The notes beneath the pieces are model-generated. The model saw only the letters and a list, made by a program, of their open reading frames with translations. It had not been told where the DNA came from and did no database searches. A stretch of 64,000 bases of DNA from Paragordius varius. Taxonomy: Eukaryota; Nematomorpha. Shown here piece by piece: positions 11,799 to 24,542 of the stretch. The position numbers and the translations under genes are program-made. The stretch's first letter is position 1. Every line of letters begins with the position of its first letter. Location: positions 1,550,001-1,614,000 of the forward strand of contig OZ176059.1 in NCBI GenBank assembly GCA_964247055.1, in the 5' to 3' direction.

Positions 11799-13419
11799 CA
11801 ATTTCACCCTTAAACAATTCAAATTCACCCTTGAACAATTCAAAATTCACACTCAAATAAAATATATGTTTTTTAAGATTCAAAATTACCTATATTTTAT
11901 ATATTTTTCAAAAATAAAAATTTTGATTTAAATTAAAATAATACTGAAAAAATAATAAACTATACCATAAACATATATTTCATATTAATAATGAATTATA
12001 CTAGTTCGAAAACACATAATTTATTTTTAGGGAGAATTTGAATTGTTCGAGGGTAAATTTGAATTGTTCAAGGGTTAACTTGAACTGTAAATGGTATATA
12101 TATATATATAGCGGAAAATCTAAATTATTATATAATAGATTGCCCACCCGATGCTCCCAGAGTATTTTGTTATGTCGATCCGTGTGATTTTGCGACATGT
12201 CCAAATTTTCCAAATGCCACTTGTCAAGCCAACTATTGTGGTGGCTGTAATGCCGAATTTTATTATAATGGAGAAAAGGTGGATTGTTTAACTGGTAAAT
12301 TAAGCTTTATAGTATAATTTATTTTGAAAGACAGTATTAAATTGTTGCCTGTTTTAATAAGTATGAATATTGCTTCTGCATATTTGAGCAAACTTTAAAA
12401 TTAATCAATTTTTTTTATAAAAAAATTTCATTTTTTAATCCAACATATGACAAAGATACTTTAGTTAGGAAGTCATTTTAATAATGGTAACAGTCATGCT
12501 ATTAAAGGCATTCATAACCGGTCAAAACCATATGCAAAAAGGGTTCTTTGTGATTTAAACCACACGTTTTTAGCATAAATATTTTTGTTAAAACACAAAA
12601 TCAAATAAATTTTTGTTTTATATTTTACAAAAAGATTGTCCCGATGACCAAGTGATTGTAAATTGTCTAGTGGAACCATGTTTGTTTGCAGTATGCCCTA
12701 GGTATCCTGGAGCTACATGTGTTTCAAATTATTGTGGTGGATGTAGGGCCAATTTCTATTATAGGGGAGCACTCGTTACAAATTGTGAAAAAGGTTAATT
12801 TTTTAATTATCTCTATAATTATTTTTTTTTTATTTTTTTTTAACTTAGTATTTGGATAATATATTACAGTATACACCCAGTTTATCGTTGACCAATTCAC
12901 ATTTTGTGTTGGCAAATTGATAATACAGTAACGTATGATATAAAAAACAGATTTTGTCCATAATTTTAAATTTTATGTTGAAAATGGGGTATAATGTTTT
13001 TTTGCAACCATTTGTTGTTTCTTACCTATATGCTATTGTATTGCCAATTAGCACAAAATAATGTAAAGTGGCCAACAATAAAGTGGGTACTGTATTTACA
13101 TGTTAATATTTACTGATTTTTCCCAAAATCTAGTTTGGATTTACCTTTTTTTATGATAGTTAAAGTGTGTATAACTGCCCTAAATATAATAATAAGTTTG
13201 CAGATATCAGTTTACACATTATAACTTATTTTTTGTTTGTCTCAAATAACCCAAGAATGTTCTCGACCACTTGTACGATGTAAACGGAATCCATGTGATG
13301 GTAAAACATGTCCAGCTTTTCCCCAAGCCGTATGTGTCCCCAATTATTGTAAACGATGTTCGGCCGAATTTTATCTCCCTTTCAATAGCACGCGCGTTAA
13401 TTGTAACCGACGATATTAA
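11295..13419 (+). CDS. Secreted protein with three tandem Cys-rich NYCGGC modules
   Basis: Four exons (11295-11370, 12139-12294, 12635-12793, 13256-13419) join without a frame break into 184 residues. Exon 1 encodes a signal peptide (MFVFLAFITLILPG). Each later exon encodes one module of about 52 residues with a fixed cysteine pattern: DC/EC, a middle PC, CP..P.A.C, NYCGGC (NYCKRC in the third) and a last Cys. All three introns are in phase 1, so each module is a symmetric exon. Similar modules occur, as far as I recall, in secreted proteins of marine invertebrates. The function is unknown; disulfide-rich structure and export are the supported inferences. Confidence 0.87.
11760..12098. mobile_element. 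Foldback element family A in the Cys-rich gene intron 1
   Basis: The left arm has about three 21-bp repeats of the AATTCAAATTCACCCTTGAAC type and the right arm their inverse, ending ...ACTGTAAATGGTATA at 12098. The left tip is replaced by a TA run (11760-11795). The element stops about 40 bp before the acceptor of exon 2. Confidence 0.75.
12867..13092. mobile_element. MITE family M4
   Basis: A TA-flanked element from CAGTATACACCC to GGGTACTG lies in the last intron of the Cys-rich gene. The arms pair imperfectly (CCAATTCACATTTTGTG against CAATTAGCACAAAATAATG). A relative is at 37349-37528. Confidence 0.6.
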
Positions 13420-13425
13420 ATGTTT

Positions 13426-13426
<1 letters not shown>

Positions 13427-13459
<33 letters not shown>
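13427..13459. repeat. TA microsatellite
   Basis: A run of about 16 TA units begins 8 bp after the stop codon of the Cys-rich gene. Confidence 0.9.
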
Positions 13460-13464
<5 letters not shown>

Positions 13465-13528
13465 CATATAAATAAATATTTATTGATATTTTTTAATTTA
13501 TTAAATATTATTAATTTAATTCATATAC

Positions 13529-13692
13529 CGTATGAGTAAGGATACTTTGCTAGTTTACTGTTAACTAATGCCAGATACCATATGCAGCCGAGCAAATTTT
13601 AATTGGCTAATAGAAAAAACAAGCGAAAAAATAACTATATGCCTATTATATTTCTCTTTTATTACAGTAAATAGCAAAATTAAATACTGTAT
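13529..13692. mobile_element. Degenerate MITE M1
   Basis: It retains GTATGAGTAAGGATAC at the left and the paired central segments, but the right end is eroded. Confidence 0.5.
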
Positions 13693-13804
13693 ATTTTTTT
13701 AGATATGGATCAGATTTTATTTGCAATATGTCCCTTCTCGGTACATATCTTAGTAGAGAACAAAATGTGTAATTATTAGGTTTTGATTAATATTGCATTT
13801 ATTT

Positions 13805-14680
13805 AACTTCGATTCAAATTGGGGTATCTAAGACAATGTTTAAATTGATATTTTTATCAAACTCGTGAAAGAAACGGTTCCAATTTAAATATATGTTTCT
13901 ATCCTAATAAAAAGTATATAAATAAGCTAAAATATTTATATAAAATTTAGTGATAAAAAAAAGTTTCGTATTAAACTGCTTGGACGCCATTTTTATCACA
14001 TTTTCTCAAAATATCATGTTTATTTGAATGTAAGTTTAAAATTAATTTTAGTTTTTTTATTAAAATCCCATTTAACATAGTTATAAACAGAAATAGTGGT
14101 ATATTTTGCATTATTTTTGTATTTTGCTTGTGCTCACATATCATGGCTAAAACCTTTTGGTTTTATCCCTGAATATGTAATATCAAATTTTGAATGAATA
14201 TTTTATTATATTTCGGTTCATTAAGTTATATAACAAACTTTTGCCATGGTTATTTATTTTTTGAAATATATATATTTAATCAAGCCTGGGGTATCTAACT
14301 ACACCAATATGAATCGAATGATTAAAATAAATGCGTTGTATCCAAGTGTTAATGATGGAGAATTTTTTTTTAATAAAAATAGCAACAAATCAAAATGCTG
14401 CTGATTTCGACAGTGTTCTTGAAGATGTCATGAAAGTGATTTTACCGGATGATTATATTGTGTTAGATAACGCCCTAATACACCATACGAAACATCAAAA
14501 CAAGAGAGATTTCTTATTTATGCCCGCTTAAAGTGCCCAATAAAATCCAATTAAAATTTCTTTTCCAAAAATAAAAAAGGACAGGTGAAATACTATTTTA
14601 ACAATGTGAAAGAATTAATTGATAACATAACTTAAATTCTTGAAAATATTCAGCACATTATGAGCACCCCAAATTTTAAA
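13805..14680 (+). mobile_element. Decayed Tc1/IS630-like DNA transposon
   Basis: The left part repeats the GGGTATCTAAG block seen at 5.35-5.9 kb. At 14331-14531 an open frame contains DDYIVLDNALIHHTK, which matches the second catalytic Asp region (VLDNASIHH) of DDE_3-type transposases. The following bases resemble the NPIE...FSK.K region in another frame. The right side is cut off where element R2 begins. Confidence 0.6.
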
Positions 14681-14689
14681 AAATATGTT

Positions 14690-15609
14690 TGGAAAACTAT
14701 CATCGGAACGTGAAAATAAGAGCCATGCATTTTATACCATTCGAAAGAGCACTAAAAACTGTATCTCGAATGGTATTTGGTCATTTAAATAAATCTGATG
14801 TAAAAGTTATTTGGGTTTATATGGTCAAAATTTTCAATCCTTATGTAAGTCAAAAATTTTACAGACAAACTAATTTAAAAATCATATTATTTTAATTTAA
14901 TTATTATGATTAACATTAGAAAAAAATAAAAATACAAACTTTGAAAAAGCTTATGCTTTTCTTTTTAATAAAAATTATTATTATCAAATTATTTTACCTA
15001 GTGGATACTAAAATATAGTTATAACTGTAAATTTATTATAAACAATCGTTAAAAAGGCAAAAATATCTTAAACTTTGTTTTTAGTCGTTGAAATTTGAAA
15101 TAAAGCTCCTTAAGAAAATAAAATAATATATATGGGATGTTAATTTTTTAAAAAACAAAAAACTTAAAAAAAGCTGTTTTGAATGGCATAAAAGCAATTA
15201 ATAAGTGTTATAATCAAAAAAAATTTCTTGTGATAATCTTTTCGGACATTCATTGCCATCTAAACAAAGTTTAAGCTATTTTCATCCATTAGTAATATAT
15301 TTACTAAGAAAAACGCTCCAATTTCACGCGTTTGACACTTCCTATGTCCAATATTAACTATCGATGTAAATCATATTAGTATGCATTTTATAGAATTTTT
15401 AATACTCTTTATGATATATTTGAATGATATATTACTGGGTATTTGTTGTATATTTAACTGAAAAACATTTTTAGAGGGCGCATAATCAAAAAAATCATAT
15501 TATACAAAATTCTTAGGTGGTATAAATTTTATTATAGTTATAATGTAAAAAGGATAGATATTAAAATATGCAAAAAAACTCGAGTGGCCGAAAAATTTGT
15601 TGTCTAGTG
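14690..15609. mobile_element. CACTA-like element, copy R2, left-truncated
   Basis: It shares CATTCGAAAGAGC, the TTCACGCGTTTG segment and the end ...AAATTTGTTGTCTAGTG (inverse CACTAGACAACAAATTT) with R1 and R3. The left third is missing. Confidence 0.6.
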
Positions 15610-15669
15610 TAAATGATATTTTATTAACATTTTTATGATATTTCTCAGTTTATCTAATTTTAGGGTGCT

Positions 15670-16285
15670 ATATATAACATTTGTACTTCAAGAGTGTCCT
15701 TGAACACTTCAAGTTTGTTGCTGAACATTTTATGTTTGTCCTTGAACATTTCAAGTTGGTTCTTAAACACCTCAAGATGGTTCTTGAACACCCTCAAGTT
15801 GGCAAATCGTATATCATTCATTATTTTATCGTTTTTAACCTATTTACTATTATTTAACATAAATTTTAAATCAATATTAACTTTTAATCATTGAGAAACC
15901 GTGTATCTTTGTAAATATCTTAAATTACTTTTAATATTTAATAAATTTTAACACGTTAAATATATAAGTTTTCTGGGTTATTATTTATAAATTTTCATTG
16001 AAAACATTCTAAAGTTTCCAATTTTGTTAAATTGGAAAAAAATTAGTTTAAAACAAAAAAGTGGTTTTTGAATAAAATTTATTTTAAATGAATAAATATA
16101 TAATAAATAAAGAAAATTAGGTTGAAGAATAATAAAATAAAAAATACATCCAAAAATTATGGTTAAATCAAAATTTAAAATTTTAAGGACCAACTTAAAG
16201 TGTTAAAGGACCAACTTAAAGTGTTAAAGGACCAACTTAAAGTGTTAAAGGACCAACTTAAAGTGTTCAAGGGCCAAAGATATAA
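15670..16285. mobile_element. Foldback element family B
   Basis: The left arm carries repeats of the TTGAACACTTCAAGTTGGTCC type, and the right arm four 21-bp repeats of AAAGGACCAACTTAAAGTGTT type. The middle is AT-rich, with an AAAAAAGTGGTTTTTGAA segment shared by all B copies. Confidence 0.8.
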
Positions 16286-16798
16286 AATCAATATAAACTA
16301 CCCTATATATATATTTGTATAAGCTAATAAAAATTAAAATTTTTACACATAATAAATAACAATAGAAACAAGTGGATATTGAAAAACAATAAAATTAAAT
16401 ATGGTATGCTATATGATAAATATCAAGTTTTGTGTAAGTAATGAATCCATGTAGTGCGAAATTATTTGACGGTGCTATAAAGTTTAAACAAAGTAAAAGA
16501 GTATTCTGTATGCGTTTATAATGTACACAGCAATGTAATCAATAAAAAAAACTGCAAAGCAAGCTTTCTCATTAATGCCAACGTCTACAGTATATGGACA
16601 CAAACATTTAATAGAAAAAAATAAATTTTAACCACACATATATATTAGCTAAATACCGGCGGTAAACAAATATACAAATTCTACAAAGTATTAGCGTTTT
16701 AAAAGGCTAAATACATACATAAATTCATAAAAAAATCAATCAATGGTAAAAAATTTGGATTTGTTAAGCAAAATGTATATTGTGTAAAATGAAAATTT

Positions 16799-19700
16799 TT
16801 AGTTTGCAGAATTTGAGGTTGATGTCGCGGTTGTCGTAGCAGTAAACGAAGTACCAAGCCGACATAAAAAGGCAATAGTTTTGTAAATCAGTGCTTTAAT
16901 TATAGCCGGACATTTGGGGTGACTTGCTAATTCTTGGATCGCCATACGTAACTCGGAAAATATTATTCTACACATATTTAAATTTTTATACATATTTTTT
17001 TGTAATACCATCGATCATTCGAAATGAACAAATTATAAAAAGTTATTTCATTTTTTTAAATTAACAACCAAAATATAAAATCCCCAATCTTTTTAAGTCA
17101 CGAAACCGTGTATCCACTAATATTTCTGTTATAACTGTAACTGTGATACAGTATTTAAACGCATTGTTCATTATAAAAAAAATAGTTAATACCTGCAATA
17201 TGGGTTACGTTGAGATGTGTATCGAAACGTTAAAAAGCGATAGTATACAAATGGTAGAAATAAATTGCTTCGACCCCTGTAATTTATAAATATATAAAAA
17301 TTATAAAATCGATAGGATTATTTTGATTTGTGCCCATTTAATATATATATGTGATTTTATATCATAAGTAATTATAAAAAGTACTTAAAATTTTTTTTGG
17401 AATTGATGTAATATATAAAAGGTATTATAAAATTTTGATATGAAACACCCGTAACATATGTGCAAAACATATAATACTCGATAGAATAAAAGTGAAAATT
17501 GTTGTGAATATTGAAGAGCAATTTTGAAATAAAAAATTTAATTAATGCCTAATCATTACGTGTTAAATCCCTTTCCTTTGCTATCTTTAAGATTTTTATT
17601 AACAATTTTGGGCCTTTAAGGGTAAATTAAAATGAAAAAAAAAAAACTTACGTGAATACGCTAAAAATTATGGCTGGCATAATGAATATTTCAGTGCAAG
17701 CTATAAGACGTAACATACTCACTTGTTGACCATTCAATTGGGTTAACCCGTTTCGAATTATTGGGATATTCACATGGAATGCCTTTTTGTTCAGTCAATA
17801 CAGTAAAAAAAATTTTTTTTTCCAAAAAAAAAAACAACCATACTTTTTTTAAACTTTAATTTTTCTTTTATAAATTATTGTTTTAGGTGGACAAATAAGG
17901 GGAATAGACATACATGTAAATTGGTAGGACTTTCAATTATATATATATATATATATACAAAAGATGCCATCTAGAGTTGTGTAGAAAAAAAATGAATATC
18001 CGTCTCCTTTTTAAAAAAACAATTAAAAAATTTCAGTTTTTTTACTATTTCAATCTTTATATGTGATAGTTTTTTTTCATTTAAAACATTTAGAATGATC
18101 ATGGGAGTATTTAATATGGTATTTTATAAAATAACTATAATTTATATATACCATTTACAATCCAAATTCACACTCGAACAATTCAAATTCACCCTAAAAA
18201 TAAATTATGTGTTTTCGAACTAATATAGTCATCATCAAAAAGAAATATATTCTTATAGCATAGTTTATTATTTTTTCAGTATTGTATTAATTTTAAACGT
18301 AATTTTTATTTTTAAAAATATAAAAAGATATAGATTATTTTTAATCTTAAAAAACGCATAATTTATTTTAGGGTGAATTTGAATTGTTTAAGGGTGAATT
18401 TGAACTGTAAATGGTATATAAATATATATTGTATTTGAGAATTAACTTACATCAAGCACTTTTTGGGTAAAGGCCAAGGAATGTAGGAAAGCAAATAGAA
18501 ACGGAGGTACAACGGATACTAATTATATTATAATATTATATTATTAAAGTCGAAAATACCAATCCTTAAAGAGTTTATATACCAAGAGCTGTAAATTTTC
18601 AAAAACTATTTACTTAAAACAAACTAGAATAGAGTATGATTATATTTTTACTGTAATTTTGTTACGCCCTAAGAAATTTCGATATATGACATATTAATTG
18701 ATAAGAAAATTAAGATTCATTAATTTATGAGTGAAGCATATATATAGAAATTATTTTTTTTAAAATAATACTTAAAACTACATATACAAAGTATTGGTTT
18801 CTTTCACATATAATTTTAATAAAAATTAACAAATTTTTTGTGGTATATCCATCATTTTTGAAGCGCCTTAAACTTAAGTAACTCTTGTTTAATTTACTCC
18901 ATTTCACATCCTGTATATAAAATAACCCTATTATGTCGATTATTTAATTTTGTATACCATTTGAACTTCATTCAAGTTGGTCCTTAAAATTTTTAATTTT
19001 AATTCATAATTTTTGCATTTTTTTTTATTTTTTATCAAAAACCACTTTTTTGTTTCAAACTAAATTTTTTCCAATTTAACAAAATTATTAACTTTTAAAT
19101 TTGCAATAAAAAATTGTTAATAATAGCCCAGAAAAACTATTTATTTATTAATTACGTGTTTTATAAATATCCAAAATAATTTCAAGAAATTAACAAAGAT
19201 ATACGGTGCCTCAATGATTAAAAGTTAATATTGGTTTAAAATTTATCGTAAATGATAGAAAATAGGTTAAAAACGATAAAATAGATGAATGATATTCGAT
19301 TTGATTGGTAAAAAGTTAAAAACATTACAAAAAAGTCAAAGGACCTACTTAAAGTGTTCAAGGACACTCTTAAAGTGCAAATGGTATATATGGAAAAGTA
19401 TTGGTAATTTCTTAACATCATCAAACAAAGCTTATAACACACACCACCTATTATGGCCCTGCTATTTATAGTATAATTTATACATGTGATGATAACTTAC
19501 GTGTAATTTGACGTGCAAAAAATAAGAAAATAGCACTAAACATCAAATAATGACAACTATCTTCCGTCAGGATTTGGGCTAAAAAAGCGCGCGAAAAACG
19601 CCGCTGAACCCCACCAGCGCCGTTAACGGTCGGTCCTTGGCCGCCCGCCGCCGCCATCGTGCGTAAATGTAAGCGGAGAGCGGAAACTGCGGCATTTGCT

Positions 19701-22700
19701 ATGAGTATTCTTTGATACCAACTATGTTGCTTACTAAAGCAGAATCAAAAAAAAGAAAGAGAAATATAAATATTTGGTATAATTTTTTTAAAGCCTATTA
19801 TTATCAATAACCCTTTTTTTAAACAATCTTTTTTGAAACAAAATTTTTCAAATGTAATGTGTAGGTAGACCATACTTTTTTTTGGAAAAAGCAAACATAC
19901 AACATAAATTTTTATAGTTTTTAAATGTCCATAAATTTTTGTAATATTTTATCCATATATTGTATCAAAATAATAGGCCATCTCCCAATATTTAAGAAAT
20001 ATCACAGAGGCATTTGATTAAAAAACATAACATTGGAATCGGAATCGAAACCAGTCAGTTCTCTTTCCAATCCATGGTTATAAAATAGATGTACTTTATA
20101 TAAAATTTGATAATTTCAATTTTCTATTACCAAAAAAAAATAAATCGATATAAAGTAAAAGAGAGTTTTTTTTACATCATATACCATTTACAGCTCAAAT
20201 TCACCCTCAAACAATTCAAATTCACCCTCAAACGATTCATATTCACCCTAAAAATAAATCATGAAATTTCTGGCTAATATAACTCAACATTAAAATTAAA
20301 TATATTTGTATGACAAAGTTTATTATTTTTTCAGTATTATTTTGATTACATACAAAATTTGTTTTTCCTTAAAATATAAAAAAATATAAGTAATATATAA
20401 TCTTAAAAAACACATAATTTATTTTAGGGTGAATTTAAATTGTTCGAGGGTGAATTTGAATTGTTTAAGGGTGAATTTGAATTGTTCAAGGATGAATTTG
20501 AATTATTTAAGAGTGAATTTGAACTGTAAATGGTATATTTGGTATGATTTTTTTCAAAGCCTATTATTATTATTATCAAACGATTGAATACGGAATGTAT
20601 TAACCAATTTTTTGAAACAAAATTTTTCATATAATGTGTAGGTAGATCATACTTTTTTTTGCAAAAAGCAAATATACAACATAAATTTTTATAGTTTTTA
20701 TATGTCCATAAATTTTTGTAATATTTTATCCATATATTGTATCAAAATAATAGGCCATCTCCCAATATTTAAGAAAGCTAAAATGATATCAGAGGAGGAT
20801 TAAAAAACATAACATTGGAATTGGAATCAAAACCAGTCAGTTCTCTTTCCAATCCATGGTTATAAATAGATGTATTTTATATAAAATTGCTAATTTCAAT
20901 TTTCTACCAAAAAAATATATGGATATATAAGGTAAATTAAAAGAAAGTTTTTTTTACATATAATATACCATTTACAGCTCAAATTCACCCTCAAACAATT
21001 CAAATTCACACTAAAATAAATTATGACCCATGTTCGCGTAAGTATTACTTGCATCCTTATGCTTAAATCCTTATACTTACGTCCTTATGCTTACATTTTT
21101 GAATAAAAATAATCCATTCATCAAAAGTCTGCTCCTAGTAGACTTATTAAAATTTCAAAGTGGCATAACTTTAAGAATATTGCGAATTTTAGAATTCTGT
21201 AAATTGGAGGTCCAATTTTTAAAACCTATAAATAATTTGTTATATATACATTATTTTCTAATCTCCAATTTAAAAAATTTAAAAACAGGTAGTTTTTTTT
21301 ATTTCACAAAGTAATATTTCAATTTTGATAACTCAAAAAATCTAAAAATATAGTTGGATAAAATGCATACCTATTTCTTTTAAAAAACCTTTGATTTTGC
21401 ATGCATGTGGATTTATCTATTTTTTAACAGGGGTTGTGTAAACCCCTTTTAATGCCAAAAGATTGAAGCAACATTACTCAAACCTATAAATTATTTGTTA
21501 AATATACTTTACTTTCTATCCTCCAATTTAGAGAATTTAAAAATTCACATTATTTTTAAAGTTATGCCACTTTGAAATTTTAATCAGTCTACTAGGAGCA
21601 AACTTATGATGAATGTATTATTTTATTTAAAAATGTAAGCATAAGGATTTAAGCATAAGGACGCAAGTAATACTCACCCGAACATGGGTCTATGTGTTTT
21701 CGAACTAATATAACTCATTACTAATATGAAATATATCTTTATGGCATAGTTTATTATTTTTTCAGTATTATTTTTTAATTTAAAACAAAATTTTATTTTT
21801 TAAAAATATATAAAAGTATAAGTAATTTTTAATTTAAAAAAATAGATATTTTATTTAAGGGTTAATTTAAGAATTTTTAAGGGTGAATTTGAATGGTAAA
21901 TGGTATATTATAACCCTGTGAACACAAATTACATACTACATTTGTTGGTAATTATCAAATATGAGTTGATTGACTAAAGAACGCCTGAATTAAATTTTTT
22001 ATTATACACATGAAATATTAAATAAAGATTTCAATCTACCAATCCAATCTACTATAAAAAAAATTATACGTGACAAATTAAATTTCTATATTACAGTAGG
22101 CGTATTTAAAGAAACAACAAATGTCCATAATAATTATATACACAAAAAATTTGATGTCCATAATCATAGTAACATAGTATAGAAAAATTATTTAATAATT
22201 TTAATTTTAACCATCTATTGTTTTTAACCTATACACGCCTGTATATTAACCAATTAACCAAAAATAAAGTGAATGTAAATTATTATGCAATAATAAATTC
22301 GATAAATCTTACCCAATTAAGGGGAGTAGGAAAAAGAACATTGATACAACTATGACAAGTCGGAGTAACCATAAGACACCATCAAGTTTAGAGTTGAGGA
22401 GAAATTGCTAAACGATATATATAAAAACAAAAATCAAAGTTACCCTTGAACAATTCAAATTCACCCTAAAAATAAATTATAAAATTTCCGTCTAATATAA
22501 CTCATCATTAAAATATTAAATATATTTTTATGGCAAAGTTTATTATTTTTTTTCAGTATTATTTTGATTACATACAAAATTTCTTTTTTTTAATAAAATT
22601 TTTTTTAAAAAAACATATAATTTATTTAAGGGTGAATTTGAATTGTTCAAGGGTGAATTTGAATTGTTTAAGGGTGAATTTGAACTGTAAATGTATAAAA

Positions 22701-23576
22701 ATGAAAACATATTTTAAATAATCTTAAATTATATAAAAAGAAAGATTTTAAATTAAATTGCAACTTTTTTATAAATATGAATATATTACAAGGAATATAG
22801 GATTAAAATGAAAATTATACAGATAAAAGTAAAAACTAAATACGAATTTTTTTTTAAAAAAAAATACTTTTTTATTCATATTTGCCATACATACAACAAA
22901 TTGAGTGTTACCAATTTACTATTCCGTAATTTTGCAATGCAACACAAAACAATGATTTTTATTTAACACTTTGAATCAAAATGGGGTATCTAAATACCAG
23001 ACTAATAAGTTAATATTTTAAAAAAAAACCACTAAAAGAAACGGTACCAATTTAAATATATGCTTCTATCCAAATATAAATTAAATATCTAAATAAAATT
23101 TCGTTTTTTAAAATTGACCAAATTTTTACCTTTCGATTTTAGCTTATAAGTAATATCAAGTATTTTTAAATAAGATTTCGGTTAATTAATGTAATATAAG
23201 TGCAAAATTTTGCCATGGTTTCGATTCCTTCCATATTTTTTAATGAATTTAATTTTAAACAAGCCTGTGGTATTCAACTACCCCATTTTGAATCGAAGGA
23301 CAAAAATGAATGTGTTGTATCCAGGTGTTAAATAATCACAAAGTTTAAAAAATATGGCTGTCTCTGTTTGATAAAAAATTTACATTACTTTTGTCTGTAT
23401 AATTACAATTTTTTCTATATATTTATATATATATATATATAATTTACAATTCCATTATTCGTTGGGTTTGATGTAGAGTTAGGATTGTTGTTTCTCGTAT
23501 TGGTATTATTTGTAGTTTGATTTGAATCATTTCGACGATTGCCATTATTGTCACCACTTATATTTTCCTCAGTCAT
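16799..23576 (-). CDS. TMEM33: Transmembrane protein 33 (Pom33 family)
   Basis: TMEM33 proteins are multi-pass ER and nuclear-envelope proteins involved in tubular ER structure and the unfolded protein response. Seven exons (23576-23448, 22407-22313, 19733-19501, 18518-18451, 17782-17652, 17267-17193, 16967-16799) give 900 nt, 299 residues, with every phase matching. Conserved stretches in order: KLDGVLWLLRLVIV, WYQRILIANAAVSALRLH, FSRAFLAQILTEDSCHYLMFSA, FLHSLAFTQKVLD, LRLIACTEIFIMPA, FVYYRFLTFRYTSQRNPYCR and AFLCRL. The N-terminus is an Asn/Thr-rich tail replacing the short human one. The third exon has an in-frame GC-rich insertion of about 20 residues between SALRLH and FSRAF. Introns are large and packed with foldback elements. 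Confidence 0.94.
17680..17890. mobile_element. Partial MITE M3 next to TMEM33 exon 5
   Basis: A half element starting TACAGTAAAAAAAATTTT and continuing to an ACAACCATACTTTTTT phrase (about 17798-17860) matches the left arm of family M3. It abuts the acceptor of TMEM33 exon 5, whose coding part is 17652-17782. No right arm was found. Confidence 0.4.
18147..18418. mobile_element. Foldback element family A in a TMEM33 intron
   Basis: It starts TATACCATTTACAATCCAAA and ends GAACTGTAAATGGTATA, with two to three 21-bp arm repeats on each side and the common AT-rich core (TTTATTATTTTTTCAGTATT). Confidence 0.85.
18953..19387. mobile_element. Foldback element family B in a TMEM33 intron
   Basis: It starts TATACCATTTGAACTTCATT and ends AAGTGCAAATGGTATA. 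Only one to two arm repeats remain, so it is a low-copy member of the family. Confidence 0.8.
19773..20960. repeat. Tandem segmental duplication of about 766 bp
   Basis: The block starting TTTGGTATAATTTTTTTAAAG at 19773 recurs at 20539 with small differences. Both copies include the phrases CCATAAATTTTTGTAATATT, AATAGGCCATCTCCCAATA and CAGTCAGTTCTCTTTCC. Each copy is followed by a family A foldback element, so the unit was duplicated with the element or its target site. Both lie in the TMEM33 intron between exons 2 and 3. Confidence 0.75.
20180..20537. mobile_element. Foldback element family A
   Basis: Complete copy with TATACCATTTACAGC at the left and CTGTAAATGGTATA at the right. The right arm has about five 21-bp repeats against about three on the left. 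Confidence 0.88.
20965..21907. mobile_element. Foldback element family A carrying a nested transposon
   Basis: Left and right family A arms are separated by a 666-bp insertion (21025-21690). Removing it leaves an uninterrupted core that resumes with TATGTGTTTTCGAAC. Confidence 0.85.
21025..21690. mobile_element. TIR transposon nested in a family A element
   Basis: The ends are GACCCATGTTCG and CGAACATGGGTC. Long imperfect inverted repeats extend inward through repeated CCTTATGCTTA units and on through AAAGTGGCATAACTTTAA. The 3-bp target duplication TAT (21022-21024 and 21691-21693) is exact against the uninterrupted family A sequence. It has no coding capacity. The 3-bp duplication would suit a PIF/Harbinger-like or CACTA-like origin, but the ends match neither clearly. 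Confidence 0.8.
22437..22696. mobile_element. Foldback element family A, left-truncated
   Basis: It has the arm repeats and core of family A but lacks the TATACC left tip. The right arm ends GAACTGTAAATGTATA. It lies immediately upstream of TMEM33 exon 2 (minus strand). Confidence 0.7.
22970..23328. mobile_element. Fragment of the 5.3-kb mariner-like repeat
   Basis: It carries GGGGTATCTAAATACC at the left and TGAATGTGTTGTATCCAGG at the right, matching the interior of the element at 5159-8552. No terminal repeats are visible. Confidence 0.55.
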
Positions 23577-23910
23577 TTGTGTGTTGTCACAAGTTTTTTT
23601 GTACGTAGGGCTAAGCTTTTTTTTAAATTCACGGGTTTTATGTTATGTTTATGGATATGAATTGGTAAATTATCTAAAACAGTGTGTTAATATAAAACAT
23701 AACCATATATGTATGTAGCATGCATATTTGAAAAAAAAACTATGCGATTAATTTCTATAAATAAATTCAATGCCAATATACAGAGGTTTTTATATGTAAA
23801 AAATGATTTTAAAACTAGTAAAATGCTTTTTATATAAAAAATGTAATCTCACCTTTTGGATGCAAATATTTGTAAACACTTAAAATAAAAATTACAACTA
23901 GTTATAATTA

Positions 23911-24111
23911 CAGTATGAGTAAGTATACATGGCTAGAAATTTTTTTATTAATTATTGCCAAATAGTAAATACAACAAAGGGAAGTAATATTGGCTAATAA
24001 TAGTAAAAAGTGAAAAATAACCATATAAGCCAATAATACTGCCCTTTGTTGTATTTAATATTTGGCAATAATTAATAAAAAATTTCTAGCCATGTATACT
24101 TACTCTAACTG
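23911..24111. mobile_element. Foldback MITE M1
   Basis: A nearly perfect 201-bp palindrome from CAGTATGAGTAAGTATACAT to the inverse, TA-flanked, lying upstream of TMEM33 and 3' of LIPT2. The arms contain GCCAATAATACTGCCCTTTG and its inverse. Confidence 0.85.
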
Positions 24112-24542
24112 TATTTTTATTGCATGAAAAATTTAGTAAGACGTATCTATATATGACACCCAAGTAAATTACAGCATCTTTGAAAACTCTTTTGCATAAA
24201 AATTTGTCGCTATCATTTTTCACCAATATAACTCTAAGACACTACCCAAAAAATGGTTAAAAATTTAGATGAATGGTGCTGACACCGCCGCAGACCATGA
24301 GCGGCATAAAGCCCTAAAAGATCTTTTTATAGCCTTAAATAAGTTTTGAAATATTTATAATTACTTAATAACTGTATCTAAAAAGCTATGCAATGTTTAT
24401 CGGTATTTAGAGTGCACGGCCCTTTTTACATATTCATTTTTTTAGTCTTTACAATTTTTTTTGCTGAAACCACTAGTTTAGATATTAAAACACCCTTGAA
24501 GCAAAATTATAACAATGGCATTAATAATAATTTATTTTTCTG

